NCBI RefSeq assembly: GCF_900169565.1
Contig: NZ_LT828648.1
Span: forward strand, 870,876-934,875
DNA: 64,000 nt
Direction: 5' to 3'
Source: Nitrospira japonica
Lineage (GTDB): Bacteria > Nitrospirota > Nitrospiria > Nitrospirales > Nitrospiraceae
Shown in pieces: positions 44,448-53,548 of the stretch. The notes below the pieces were generated by a model. The model searched no databases. It was not told the origin of the DNA and saw nothing but the letters and a program-made list of their open reading frames with translations. The translations under genes and the position numbers were made by a program. Each line of letters starts with the position of its first letter. Positions within the stretch are counted from its first letter, which is position 1.

Positions 44448-46130
44448 TTATTGACGGGTCAATTTGCGATATCGAATCCGATGCGGCTGGTCCGCTTCCT
44501 TGCCGAGACGTTTCTTGCGGTCCGCTTCGTATTCGCTGTAGTTGCCTTCGAACCACACGACCTTGCTGTCGCCTTCGAACGCGAGAATATGCGTGGCGAT
44601 GCGGTCGAGGAACCACCGGTCGTGGCTGCTGATGACGGCGCAGCCGGCAAAATTTTCCAACCCTTCCTCCAGGGCGCGCAACGTGTTCACATCGAGATCG
44701 TTGGTGGGCTCGTCGAGAATGATTAGATTCGCCCCTTCTTTCAGCATCCGGGCCAAATGGACGCGATTGCGTTCTCCACCGGACAAGTCTTTGACCTTCT
44801 TCTGCTGGTCCGTCCCGGCGAAATTGAAGCGCGCACAGTAGCCCCGCGCGTTGACTTCGATCTTGCCCAGCTTGATCGTGTCGTGGCCGTCGGAGATCAC
44901 CTCGTAGACGGTCTTGCTGTTGTCGAGGCTGCGATCCTGATCCACGTACCCCAGCTTGACCGTCTCCCCGATCTTGATCGTACCGGCGTCCGGCTTCTCC
45001 TTGCCGATGATCATCTTGAACAGCGTCGTCTTGCCGGCGCCGTTCGGTCCGACCACCCCCACGATGCCGCCCTTCGGCAGGTTGAAGCTGATGTTCTCAT
45101 AGAGGAGGCGGTCGCCGAAGGCCTTCGTCACGCTTTTCGCCTCTACCACGACGTCACCCAGTCTGGGGCCGGGCGGAATGAAGATTTCCAAATCTTCGGT
45201 GCGTTGCTCCTGCGCCTGATTGACCAGTTCTTCATACCGGTTGAGCCGCGCCTTGCCTTTCGACTGGCGGGCCTTCGGAGACATGCGGATCCACTCCAGC
45301 TCGTGCTCCAGCGTCTTCTTGCGTTTGGATTCCGCCTTCTCCTCCTGAGCCAGCCGTTCCTGCTTCTGTTCGAGCCACGAGGAATAGTTGCCTTGAAACG
45401 GAATGCCATGGCCGCGGTCGAGCTCCAGAATCCAACCGGCGGCATTGTCGAGAAAATAGCGGTCGTGCGTCACGGCGATCACGGTGCCCTTGTACTGCTG
45501 CAAGTGCTGCTCCAGCCATTGCACGGATTCCGCGTCGAGATGGTTCGTCGGCTCGTCCAACAACAGGATGTCCGGCTCCTGGATCATCAGCCGGCAGAGG
45601 GCGACCCGACGCTTCTCTCCGCCCGACAGCGTGGAAATCTTTTGATCCGACGGAGGACATCGGAGTGCATCCATCGCAATCTCGAGCTCGTTCTCCAATT
45701 CCCATCCGTTTGCCGCCTCGATCTGCTCCTGAAGCTGCGCCTGCTTGTCGAGGAGCTTCTCCATCTCGTCCGGCGACGCCTCGCCGATTTTGTTGCTGAC
45801 GTCCTCATAGGCTTTCAAGAGCGCCACCAGCTCGTGCTTGCCTTCCTCGACCACCTCTTTGACCGTCTTGTCCTGATCCAGCCCGGGCTCCTGTTCGAGA
45901 AGTCCCACGCTGTAGCCTTTCGACCTGGTGATCTCGCCCGTGTAATTCTCATCCACGCCCGCAATGATCTTCAGCAGCGAACTCTTGCCCGACCCGTTGA
46001 GCCCGAGCACGCCGATCTTCGCCCCGTAGTAAAAGCCGAGATAAATCTCCCGCAGGACCTGCTTCTTGGGCGGGTACACCTTGCCCACGTTGACGAGAGA
46101 AAAGATGACCTGTTTATCGTTGGTCGCCAT
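44448..46130 (-). CDS. ettA: Energy-dependent translational throttle protein EttA
   Basis: 560 aa (E. coli EttA is about 555). A tandem ABC-F ATPase with two Walker A sites ([18 protein letters not shown]), two LSGGE signatures and [16 protein letters not shown] Walker B motifs. A charged linker ([18 protein letters not shown]) and the arm region fit EttA. It binds the ribosomal E site and gates elongation according to ADP/ATP. Start [17 protein letters not shown] as in the family. Confidence 0.96.
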   Translation of the reverse strand: MATNDKQVIFSLVNVGKVYPPKKQVLREIYLGFYYGAKIGVLGLNGSGKSSLLKIIAGVDENYTGEITRSKGYSVGLLEQEPGLDQDKTVKEVVEEGKHELVALLKAYEDVSNKIGEASPDEMEKLLDKQAQLQEQIEAANGWELENELEIAMDALRCPPSDQKISTLSGGEKRRVALCRLMIQEPDILLLDEPTNHLDAESVQWLEQHLQQYKGTVIAVTHDRYFLDNAAGWILELDRGHGIPFQGNYSSWLEQKQERLAQEEKAESKRKKTLEHELEWIRMSPKARQSKGKARLNRYEELVNQAQEQRTEDLEIFIPPGPRLGDVVVEAKSVTKAFGDRLLYENISFNLPKGGIVGVVGPNGAGKTTLFKMIIGKEKPDAGTIKIGETVKLGYVDQDRSLDNSKTVYEVISDGHDTIKLGKIEVNARGYCARFNFAGTDQQKKVKDLSGGERNRVHLARMLKEGANLIILDEPTNDLDVNTLRALEEGLENFAGCAVISSHDRWFLDRIATHILAFEGDSKVVWFEGNYSEYEADRKKRLGKEADQPHRIRYRKLTRQ

Positions 46131-46214
46131 AGGCTCCTTTGCCGGTTGATCAAAAGGGTTCTACCTTAGCAGACCGACCGACGGAAGCTCAATTCACGCC
46201 GATCGTGCGAGCGT

Positions 46215-46385
46215 TTAGATGCCCAGCTCTTCGGACAGCCGCACTTCGGATTCGTCGAGGATGTCTTCCAGGCAGGTGAAACAGGGGAAGGGAAACCGAT
46301 CGACAGGGAGCGCGCACACTTCCCCGACGGCCGTATTGGTTTCGAGCGCCGGGCCTCCGCATTCTCTATGGATGAGCGTCAACAT
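46215..46385 (-). CDS. Small cysteine-rich, probable zinc-binding protein
   Basis: 56 aa starting MLTLIHRECGGPALET. Cysteines C9 and C24 and a CFTC pair (C35/C38) with a preceding His suggest a zinc knuckle. An acidic tail (DESEVRLSEELGI) follows. A GAGGTG ribosome-binding site precedes the ATG. It is 15 bp after the alpha/beta hydrolase gene and would be the last member of the operon that begins with the 1074-aa membrane protein. It is easily missed because of its size. Confidence 0.55.
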   Translation of the reverse strand: MLTLIHRECGGPALETNTAVGEVCALPVDRFPFPCFTCLEDILDESEVRLSEELGI

Positions 46386-46400
46386 GGCGGCACCTCACGG

Positions 46401-47150
46401 TTATTCGACGAGCAGCCGGCGCAAGAGCTCGATATGCTCCGGACCGCTCAATCGGTGGTCTCCGGAAACAAATTGAAGCTCGACAGGAAACGACGGCACC
46501 CGCATGCGAAGTTGTTCAACGAACCGCCGGCTGCCCTCCGGCGCGATCGCCGTATCCTCCAATCCGTGCATGATGCTCGTCCTCACCGGTCTGAGCCGGT
46601 CGAAATTCGTGTTCCACAAGGCCTCGCTCTCCTCCACCCACTTCCAGGAGAGTGGCCAGTCTTTGTGCAGAGGGTCGTCATCCCACGGCATCGAGCCCAG
46701 CCTGATCCAATCGCGTCGACGTTGATCGGGGATGTCCCTTGCGCGGATGCCCATCATGTTGAAGGCCGGCGCGATAAGAATCAGCCGATCGATACGGTCG
46801 AACTCCCGGGCCATCAACCAGGCGATCCAGCCGCCCAACGAATTGCCGACGATCGTGACGGGCGGCCCCTGCTTGAGCATGGACAGCACGACGCGGGCAT
46901 CGTCCAACCAATCCGAGAGACTGTAGTCCGTAAACGTCCCTTCCGACTCTCCGAATCCTCGCACGTCATAGCAACAGAATCCCCAGCCCCGTTCCATGCA
47001 CCACTGGGCCAAGGCTTTGCTCTTGCCGCCCCAACGTCTGGAAAGAAATCCCGTAATGAAGAGGACTTGGCGTTCGGCGCCTTCCGCGACATCCCCGCGG
47101 ATCGATCTGCCGTCGGCGCCCTTCACGTCGAATTCTCGCATGGTCTTCAT
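46401..47150 (-). CDS. Alpha/beta hydrolase
   Basis: 249 aa from MKTMREFDVKGADG. Nucleophile elbow IVGNSLGGWIAWL, oxyanion region LFITGFLSRRWGGKS, acid region SIMHGLEDTAIAPEG and catalytic His in SGDHRLSG give a full Ser-Asp/Glu-His triad. Substrate is unknown. The ATG overlaps the stop of the upstream esterase gene by four bases, so the two are translated together. The same frame is open far upstream but belongs to other genes. Confidence 0.82.
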   Translation of the reverse strand: MKTMREFDVKGADGRSIRGDVAEGAERQVLFITGFLSRRWGGKSKALAQWCMERGWGFCCYDVRGFGESEGTFTDYSLSDWLDDARVVLSMLKQGPPVTIVGNSLGGWIAWLMAREFDRIDRLILIAPAFNMMGIRARDIPDQRRRDWIRLGSMPWDDDPLHKDWPLSWKWVEESEALWNTNFDRLRPVRTSIMHGLEDTAIAPEGSRRFVEQLRMRVPSFPVELQFVSGDHRLSGPEHIELLRRLLVE

Positions 47151-47866
47151 GGCCGATTCAGCAGGTTCGTCAGGAAGGCGCTCAATTGACGCATGACCGG
47201 CTCGGGAATTTCGTGTCCCCCTCGGAAACTGTGCCAGGCGACCGCAAGCCCCGCCTGCGTCAGCGCGTCCCGCAGCCGTTCGGCCATCCCGTAGGGAAGG
47301 ATCGGATCCTGCGTGCCGTGGCTCTGAAATACGGGAAATCCGGACCGCTTCGCAACGGAGGGCCGCCATTCCTGGCGCGCGAGCAAGGTTCCGGATAATT
47401 GCACGAGTCCGGCAAACGGATGCGCCGTCCGCATGGCCAGGTCGCACGTCAACATGGCGCCCTGGGAAAATCCGCCGATCACGGTCTTCTTGTAATCGAC
47501 CGGCAGCACGCGGGGCAATTCGACCAGCAGTTGTTCCAGCGCCGCTCGCGCCTGTGGCAGCCCCCTGGGCACCTCCGTCGAGAGGTCCCGGACACGGCCC
47601 GCCGCGCGGTCCGCCTCCAGCCGCGCCATGTCGATCAACCACCAGGCCCGGGAGTCTCCGTACCCGAAGCTCAACGAGAGCGGGCCTTCGGGAAAGATGA
47701 ATCGCGTCCCCGGCGGCACCGCCAAGGCGTCGCCGATCGGGACCAGGTCGTTTCCCGGCGCGCCGAAACCGTGCAAGAGGATCACGGCAGGTCCCGAGCC
47801 TCCACCCCGTCCGTCCGTTCCACCCGTCAGTCTGATCCTGAGTCCGCCCGCGCGTTCTTCGCGCAT
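47147..47866 (-). CDS. Phospholipase/carboxylesterase-family alpha/beta hydrolase
   Basis: 239 aa. Blocks: VILLHGFGAPGNDLVPI, nucleophile VIGGFSQGAMLTCDLA, acid FQSHGTQDPILPY and catalytic His in RGGHEIPEPVM. These follow the phospholipase/carboxylesterase (YpfH/Est) family. It is presumably cytoplasmic. It lies nine bases after the 1074-aa membrane protein gene and overlaps the next hydrolase gene. Confidence 0.85.
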   Translation of the reverse strand: MREERAGGLRIRLTGGTDGRGGGSGPAVILLHGFGAPGNDLVPIGDALAVPPGTRFIFPEGPLSLSFGYGDSRAWWLIDMARLEADRAAGRVRDLSTEVPRGLPQARAALEQLLVELPRVLPVDYKKTVIGGFSQGAMLTCDLAMRTAHPFAGLVQLSGTLLARQEWRPSVAKRSGFPVFQSHGTQDPILPYGMAERLRDALTQAGLAVAWHSFRGGHEIPEPVMRQLSAFLTNLLNRP

Positions 47867-47875
47867 AAATTCCCG

Positions 47876-50800
47876 CTATCTCATATACAGATATTGAAGC
47901 AGCGCGATGATTCCGTAGAGCGACGACTCGATGACCGGCTGCTGATACAACGGCACGAAGGCCCCCTGCTCGTTGGCTTCCACCTCGCCGATGATGTGCT
48001 GGATCTGCCTCGTCCGGACATCGTGGTCCTTTCCGACTCCGAGCGTCTGTACCATCTGCCGGCTCAACCCGGCCAACATGGCCGCTTTCGCGCTGTTGGC
48101 CGCCTGATAGAGCAAATAGGCGCCCATCAGCGCGAGCAGGATGTTCACTGACCACATGAGCAGCAACAATTTGGGATAGTTCCAGACGTCGAAGTAGTCG
48201 TTGCGGGCGGCGATCATGATGAGCAGCGCAATGAAGGGATACCGGATGATGCGGTTCACGGCCTCCGTCCTCAGGCCGATCAGGTCGATCACCGCCAGAT
48301 ACTTCAGCTTCTGAAACTCGGTCTTGTGCGTCTCGCCGAGACCGTAGTCTCGGAGGTACTCGTCCTGCACCTGATCGGACCACCCGCCGGTCGAGGTCGT
48401 GACCCAGCCGATCCAGCGTCGGCACAGCATCACTGCGTCGAAGACGGCCAGATTCAGGAGGACGACGATGGCGGCCGTTGCCAGCGTCATGAACGAATCC
48501 ACGGCGCAACTCAGCGTTCCCCGGCAGGGATGGATCATTTCTTCGTCGAGCACCCATCGTTTCAACGACCACATGACGCCCAGATACAGCAGGAACAGGA
48601 GAACCGTCCGCGCGACGCGCTGGGCCGGCCTGCCGGCTTCGCGATACCAGGACCAGGTTTGATCCATCGTGGTCGGAATCCTGGTTGCAGACGGATGATA
48701 GACACGCTGGAGGTTCGCCCAAAACGAGGCGGCCCCGAACGCTTGCGGCCGTGAGTCGGCCTTGAATCGAAATCGCCGGTCGAGCCGGTCGCTGTTGTGC
48801 GTGAGGTCCCGCGCACCCTTGGCCAGGAACACGACGCTCATGACGACTACGACGAGCCGCAGCAGCTCGCTCGGCCAGATGCTCACCCCGTCCGTCCAGG
48901 AAAACGGCTCTCCTTCGTCGTGCCCGGCCAGGAGAGCGGGCGCGCCCCCCAATGCCAGGAACGCCGAGAAGGACGCCAGGACCAGCAGGGCCAGTGCGCC
49001 GACCTGTTTGGGTTTTTCGGACGCCCAGTTCCAGAGTCGCTGGTTGCTCCAGACCACGATGGTCATGATCAGAAGGCCCACGATCCCCGATACCGCCACC
49101 GCCGTGTCGTTAAACCCCGTCCCCTGCTTGAGCTGACCGTGGTCGTCCCGGTACGCGAGATCACCCCGCAGCGGATGGATGGTCCGAACGCCTTCTTTTT
49201 CCACGACGCTCAAATCGACGGCACCGTTTCGCCCCACCTCGAAAAGCCTGGGATGCACGCCCGGATCGTACACACGATCGTCCGGCGTCAACGAGACATG
49301 GTAGGAGGAGGTACAGTGGCCGGGCTGCGGCTGTCCCCCGGGCAGGCACACGATGTGTCCCACCGCCTGCAGGGCGGCAAAATACGTGGCGGCCTGGTAG
49401 CTGCTGCGAAACGGGGGCACATCGCGCTGCAGCCCTCCTTCCAATTGCAGCCCGAACCGCGAGGCTACGACCAGATTGCGGGTCGACCGGTATTCGCTGG
49501 GATGCAGGTGACGCCCGTCCAGATCGACGGTGAAGAAAATGGCATGAGGGAACGACGGTCGGAGCGCTTTGATGATCAGCAGGGCGTCGTAGGGATCCGT
49601 GCCAAGGATGCCGATGGCCCTCGCCCCTTCTCCTTCTTCATAGATCCTCGCGGTCAACGCCCGCACGTAGTCGAGCTGACTCGTTCCTTCCGGCCGATCG
49701 GCGGCCGGATCCTTCGATTGATCGGCGCTCGCCCTCGCGGCCCGGGCGCGGGCCCCGTCGTCGCCCGGCACTTCCCCGTCCAAGCCGCTGAGATAGCTGT
49801 AACGAAAGACGTTGAGCCGGAGGTCTTCATAGTCGGCCGGACGCTGGACCTGGAGGTCGACCGCGCGCGGGACCGTGGGACAACGCTCTTTGATTTCGGT
49901 AGGGACGAGGATCCGTTTGAGCTCCTGCTCGGGGAGCGCGGCAACCCTGACGCAGGCGGCGGCGCGGAATTCGATGGGCAAAGCCCGGCCGTAGAAAGAA
50001 TCCCACTCTCCGATGAGGATGACGGCATCCCAGCCCAACCTCACCTGCCGCCGCTCTAATTCCGCGACCAGCGCTTCGAAGAGCACATCGTCGGATCCGA
50101 TTTCATAGACCAACCGGATACGGGCGTCCTTCAGCCGACGATGGAATTCATGCTCGCAATCTTCGTACGTCCTGCAGGCCGCTCCCCGCCCGGATTCCGC
50201 CTTGAGTCCGTACGCCAGAAGTCCCTTCATCGCGCTGGCCCATGGCGAATAGAGTTCGACGGTGCCGTCGGCGTTCGGCCAGAATCCGATCCCGTCTCGG
50301 GACTGCCCGGCCAATTGGCCGGCCTCGTCCAAAATGGACCGGAAACCGGACGAGCTGCGCGGGCCCATGATCTTGACGGTCACGGCTCGTTGCAGCGCGG
50401 AGCGAATCCGCACCAGTTTGGGAGATTGTTGGGTGAGCAGGCACTCGCCTTGCGCGGAGTCTTCGCAGACCAGCGCCTGCGAGAAGGACGTCAAGGTCGC
50501 GAGAAATCCCCGCCTCAACGCCTCGTCGGCAAACCAGACCACGAGTACGCTGTCCGCGCGCGCATCCTCCGCCCCGCACAGCCGCGTCCTCCTGAGCCGG
50601 TACCATTCATAGGGAAGCCCCGGTATCGCGCCGCGAGGCTCCCATTCGACGAAGGAGAGGTACCCTTCCCCCTCCGGAGCGTAGCAACCCACACCGAGCG
50701 CCGTGCCGATGGCATACCGGTCGCGGATGCGGGATTCGACGTTGTCGACGTAGGGTCCGCCGCTGGTCGTAACCAGCAGCACTGTCACGCGCTGGCCGCT

Positions 50801-51100
50801 CTCCACCCGTTCCGTGATGGTCTTTCGCAGCGGCATGAGCCGGTGCGCCAGAGACGCGTCCGCGCCGGACGACGGTTTGGACCCGGACTGGCGGATCGCC
50901 CGCTCCACCGCGGCGATGGGATCCTCCCATAGGCGCGCCCGGACGACCTGCTCGGTTGAGCCGGGCCGCAGCTCGAGCGTGGATCCGACCGGTCGCGAGC
51001 TGCGTAACGGTTCCTTGACCAGGAGGACGCCGCCGATGGCGAGCGCGAGCGTCAATGCACCCGCTACTGCAAGCTTCGAATCACTGCGCGTCTTGGCCAC
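47876..51100 (-). CDS. Large membrane protein of unknown function with periplasmic receptor-like domain
   Basis: 1074 aa from a GTG with GGGAGG upstream. One N-terminal helix is followed by about 620 residues of predicted periplasmic sequence, then roughly seven hydrophobic helices from about residue 665 to the end (e.g. VSGIVGLLIMTIVVW, LLRLVVVVMSVVFLA, LLLLMWSVNILLALMGAYLL). In the periplasmic part, ILGTDPYDALLIIKALRP followed by FFTVDLDGRHLHP and STRNLVVASRFGL resembles type 1 periplasmic-binding/receptor folds. No catalytic domain is recognised. It heads a minus-strand operon with two hydrolases and a small cysteine-rich protein. Its function is open; signal reception and membrane signalling are guesses. 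Confidence 0.6.
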   Translation of the reverse strand: MAKTRSDSKLAVAGALTLALAIGGVLLVKEPLRSSRPVGSTLELRPGSTEQVVRARLWEDPIAAVERAIRQSGSKPSSGADASLAHRLMPLRKTITERVESGQRVTVLLVTTSGGPYVDNVESRIRDRYAIGTALGVGCYAPEGEGYLSFVEWEPRGAIPGLPYEWYRLRRTRLCGAEDARADSVLVVWFADEALRRGFLATLTSFSQALVCEDSAQGECLLTQQSPKLVRIRSALQRAVTVKIMGPRSSSGFRSILDEAGQLAGQSRDGIGFWPNADGTVELYSPWASAMKGLLAYGLKAESGRGAACRTYEDCEHEFHRRLKDARIRLVYEIGSDDVLFEALVAELERRQVRLGWDAVILIGEWDSFYGRALPIEFRAAACVRVAALPEQELKRILVPTEIKERCPTVPRAVDLQVQRPADYEDLRLNVFRYSYLSGLDGEVPGDDGARARAARASADQSKDPAADRPEGTSQLDYVRALTARIYEEGEGARAIGILGTDPYDALLIIKALRPSFPHAIFFTVDLDGRHLHPSEYRSTRNLVVASRFGLQLEGGLQRDVPPFRSSYQAATYFAALQAVGHIVCLPGGQPQPGHCTSSYHVSLTPDDRVYDPGVHPRLFEVGRNGAVDLSVVEKEGVRTIHPLRGDLAYRDDHGQLKQGTGFNDTAVAVSGIVGLLIMTIVVWSNQRLWNWASEKPKQVGALALLVLASFSAFLALGGAPALLAGHDEGEPFSWTDGVSIWPSELLRLVVVVMSVVFLAKGARDLTHNSDRLDRRFRFKADSRPQAFGAASFWANLQRVYHPSATRIPTTMDQTWSWYREAGRPAQRVARTVLLFLLYLGVMWSLKRWVLDEEMIHPCRGTLSCAVDSFMTLATAAIVVLLNLAVFDAVMLCRRWIGWVTTSTGGWSDQVQDEYLRDYGLGETHKTEFQKLKYLAVIDLIGLRTEAVNRIIRYPFIALLIMIAARNDYFDVWNYPKLLLLMWSVNILLALMGAYLLYQAANSAKAAMLAGLSRQMVQTLGVGKDHDVRTRQIQHIIGEVEANEQGAFVPLYQQPVIESSLYGIIALLQYLYMR

Positions 51101-51205
51101 CGGTCCTCCCCCCTGGCGTGAGAAGGCCACTCTACAACATTCTACGAGGGGACCTGCAAGGCGGGAACGTATCTCGGACTGCGCGCTCGAGCCTTCACGG
51201 GCCGG

Positions 51206-52681
51206 TCACGACGAACAACTCACCGCCAGATGTTTGCCCCAGTTGGGAGGCGCAGCGGCATAGGGTTCCATCCCGGGTCGCTCGCGGTAGGGATCGCGCA
51301 ACAGATCGAACAGCCGCTCGATCTCGGAAAAATCCTTCCGCTGCGCCTTCTCGATGGCCGTCTGGGCGAGATAGTTTCGCAGCACGTAGCAGGGATTGAC
51401 CCGGTCCATCCGCTCGCGCCGGTCGTCATCGGCGTCGCCTTCGTCCCGCAGCCGCTCCCGGTACCGCACCGCCCAGGCCGCGAAGCGATCGCGGTCCAGA
51501 AAATACTCGCGCAGAGACTCGTTCGTCGCGCCCGGTGCGCTGTCGAACCGGCCGAGCTCTCGGAACAGACGCGTATAGTCCGCGTGGCTCTCCTGCAGCA
51601 TGGCGAGGAGTCCGCCGATCAATTCGTCGTCGCCGCTCCGTTCTTCCCGCAGTCCCAACTTCAGGCGCATGCGTCTCCGGAACTCCGACTCCACGATCGG
51701 GGTATAGCGGTCCAGCGCCTCTTTCAAGGCTTCCTTGGGCGCCAGAGGCAGCAGCGTCTGAGCCAGACAACTCAGGTTCCAAAGTCCGATGTACGGCTGC
51801 TGGTTGAAGGCATAGCGTCCGTTGTGATCGGAGTGATTGCAGACGAACGCCGCGTCGTAATCATCCATGAACCCGAACGGTCCGTAGTCGAGGGTGAGTC
51901 CGAGGATCGACATGTTGTCCGTGTTCATGACGCCATGGGCCCAGCCGACGGTCTGCCATTGCGCGATGAGCGCGGCCGTCCGCTCGACCACCTCCAAGAA
52001 CAGGCGCGCCACGGCATCCGCCGTTCCTCGCAGATGCGGGTAATGGCGGTCGACGACGTAGTCGGCCAGGACCCGCAGCCGATCGTACTGCTTCCGATAG
52101 TAGAAGACTTCGAACGTGCCGAAACGGACATGGGACGGGGCCATCCTCAGCAGCATGGCGCCGGTTTCGACATCCTCCCGGTACACCTTGTCGTCACTGC
52201 CGACCAGGCACAGGGCCCGCGTCGTCGGGATGCCCAAGCCGTGCATGGCCTCGCTGCACAAATATTCGCGTATCGTCGACCGCAAGACCGCCCGTCCGTC
52301 ACCGTCCCGTGAAAACGGTGTCATCCCCGCTCCCTTGAGATGCAGTTCCCATGTCCCGCCTCGCTCGTTGACTGCCTCTCCCAACAGGATGGCCCTCCCA
52401 TCACCCAGTTGCGGCACATAGACGCCGAACTGGTGGCCGGCATAGAGCATGGCCAACGGATCCATGCCCGGTGCCAACAGACTCCCGCCAAACGTTCCGG
52501 CAAATTCCGGACGGGCAAACTGCTCGGGGTCCAGGTCGATGAGCGCCGCGGCGGCGGGATTCCCGTGGATCAGTCGGGGCGGAGCATTGAACGGCGTCGG
52601 GTTCAGCTTCGCGAAGAAGGCGTCGGGAAGGCGTGCGTAGCTGTTGTCGAAACGGAGTGTCTCAAGAGTACGATCGGCCAT
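51206..52681 (-). CDS. selO: SelO/YdiU protein AMPylase
   Basis: 491 aa pseudokinase-fold enzyme that transfers AMP to Ser/Thr/Tyr of target proteins, notably under oxidative stress. Blocks: GHQFGVYVPQLGDGRAILLGE, GAGMTPFSRDGDGRAVLRSTIREYL, GWAHGVMNTDNMSILGLTLDYGPFGFMDDYD (catalytic loop). The C-terminus ends in SCSS with Cys (TGT codon) at the position that is selenocysteine in eukaryotes, as usual in bacteria. No partner genes are nearby. Confidence 0.96.
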   Translation of the reverse strand: MADRTLETLRFDNSYARLPDAFFAKLNPTPFNAPPRLIHGNPAAAALIDLDPEQFARPEFAGTFGGSLLAPGMDPLAMLYAGHQFGVYVPQLGDGRAILLGEAVNERGGTWELHLKGAGMTPFSRDGDGRAVLRSTIREYLCSEAMHGLGIPTTRALCLVGSDDKVYREDVETGAMLLRMAPSHVRFGTFEVFYYRKQYDRLRVLADYVVDRHYPHLRGTADAVARLFLEVVERTAALIAQWQTVGWAHGVMNTDNMSILGLTLDYGPFGFMDDYDAAFVCNHSDHNGRYAFNQQPYIGLWNLSCLAQTLLPLAPKEALKEALDRYTPIVESEFRRRMRLKLGLREERSGDDELIGGLLAMLQESHADYTRLFRELGRFDSAPGATNESLREYFLDRDRFAAWAVRYRERLRDEGDADDDRRERMDRVNPCYVLRNYLAQTAIEKAQRKDFSEIERLFDLLRDPYRERPGMEPYAAAPPNWGKHLAVSCSS

Positions 52682-52782
52682 GGTGCAGCATGCCAGGACG
52701 AACGATCGTCTTTCAACCGGGATTCGGCGTCGCGAGCCTATTCGGGCTCTTCCGACGGGATGTCTGTTTGTTCAAGCCCCGG

Positions 52783-52823
52783 CAGAGATGTTGAAAAAGT
52801 CCTCCGGCTGCGTTCTCGCGTCG
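52783..52823. repeat. Partial copy of the dispersed repeat
   Basis: About 38 of 40 bases match the reverse complement of the terminal part of the full copy at 20561-20600 (GATGTTGAAAAAGTCCTC and on to GTTCTCGCGTCG). The other half is missing. As at the full copy, a minus-strand gene ends close by; here its TAG stop begins eight bases further on. Confidence 0.65.
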
Positions 52824-52830
52824 ACGGCTG

Positions 52831-53175
52831 CTAGCGCGGGCCGATCTGAATGTCCCGGTCGGCGGTGAAGACGAAGACGCGTTCCCCCAGCGGTACGTCG
52901 ATGTCCGTAAAGAGGCCGATGATTTTCGCCCCCGTGATGTCGCTGACCTGTTCGCAGAGTTTGTCGCGGCCTTGGGCGATCAATGTCTGACGGATCCGCT
53001 TCACCATGTCCACTCCTTCGGGCGTCTTGGCCAGTTGGCGCTCGGCGGGTGTCAGCACGCCTTTCAACCGCACCACCACCAGATCGCGAACGATGAATGC
53101 CCGCACGTCGTCGGGACCGCGCCCCATGAATTCCTGTTCGAACTTGATGATGGCGTTTCGTAGAGCGTTTTCCAT
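52831..53175 (-). CDS. DUF2294 domain protein
   Basis: 114 aa. The pattern EQEFMGRGPDDVRAFIVRDLVVVRLKGVLTPAERQLAKTPEG, followed by IGLFTDIDVPLGERVFVFT, is that of DUF2294 (a small family sometimes called Na-translocating-decarboxylase-like, of unknown role). There is no membrane segment. It ends next to a partial dispersed repeat. It is divergent from the carbon-uptake cluster, with 373 bp between. Confidence 0.78.
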   Translation of the reverse strand: MENALRNAIIKFEQEFMGRGPDDVRAFIVRDLVVVRLKGVLTPAERQLAKTPEGVDMVKRIRQTLIAQGRDKLCEQVSDITGAKIIGLFTDIDVPLGERVFVFTADRDIQIGPR

Positions 53176-53321
53176 GATGTGATGTTCGACAACGGCGCGC
53201 CGCGTGCCTCCGGATTATAGAATCGCCCGGCGGCTCGAACAAGCAGCCGGGCGTGCATGGGATTCATAGGTCTTTCGGACCATCGGATGGCTGTTGAGTG
53301 GACTCATGCCGCGATTCCTGC

Positions 53322-53348
53322 TTGACGCTGGTCCGAACACCGTATTAA
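53322..53348 (+). promoter_or_regulatory. Promoter-like element upstream of first DabB-like gene
   Basis: TTGACG, 15 bases, TATTAA. The same boxes with the same spacing, and with GGTCCGA in the spacer, recur upstream of the second DabB-like gene. The 15-base spacing is short for sigma-70. A start near 53355 would give a leader of about 190 nt. Confidence 0.45.
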
Positions 53349-53548
53349 TGATGGGCGACGATCGGTCGACCGACAGTGTTGCTCGTCCCGGATGTGGCGT
53401 CGCAGGCGAGCAGGATGTCACGGTCGGCCGTCAGGGCCGTAGGGTGGCCGGCAGTTCGTCGAACGGCCGGTCGCAGTGCAAGCCAACGCGGGGCTCGATC
53501 AACGCGTCGAGAGACCCGGTTGGCTTTTTGTCTTTTTGCGGGTGTGAA
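53349..53548 (+). promoter_or_regulatory. Long structured leader of the carbon-uptake cluster
   Basis: 200 bases between the promoter-like element and the first DabB-like start. It is open in the gene's frame but the sequence does not resemble the paralogue's N-terminus, so it is taken as untranslated. It includes the self-complementary GTTCG/CGAAC and CCGG arms around 53440-53470 and a terminator-like hairpin at its end. No known riboswitch class is recognised. Confidence 0.4.
53481..53536 (+). terminator. Terminator-like hairpin just before the first DabB-like start codon
   Basis: AGCCAAC (53481-53487) pairs with GTTGGCT (53519-53525). Inside, GGG/CCC and CTCGA/TCGAG extend the stem around an 8-base loop. 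It is followed by TTTTTGTCTTTTT. This is the shape of an intrinsic terminator on the plus strand, ending 12 bases before the ATG. No plus-strand gene ends nearby, so an attenuator role is possible. Confidence 0.55.

Noticed and set aside
51206-51229. Selenocysteine at the C-terminus of SelO
   Set aside because: The codon is TGT (Cys), and no in-frame TGA or SECIS-like element is evident.
53294-53548. N-terminal extension of the first DabB-like gene
   Set aside because: It reads as hydrophilic sequence unlike the paralogue, whose N-terminus aligns with the ATG at 53549, and it contains a terminator-like hairpin.
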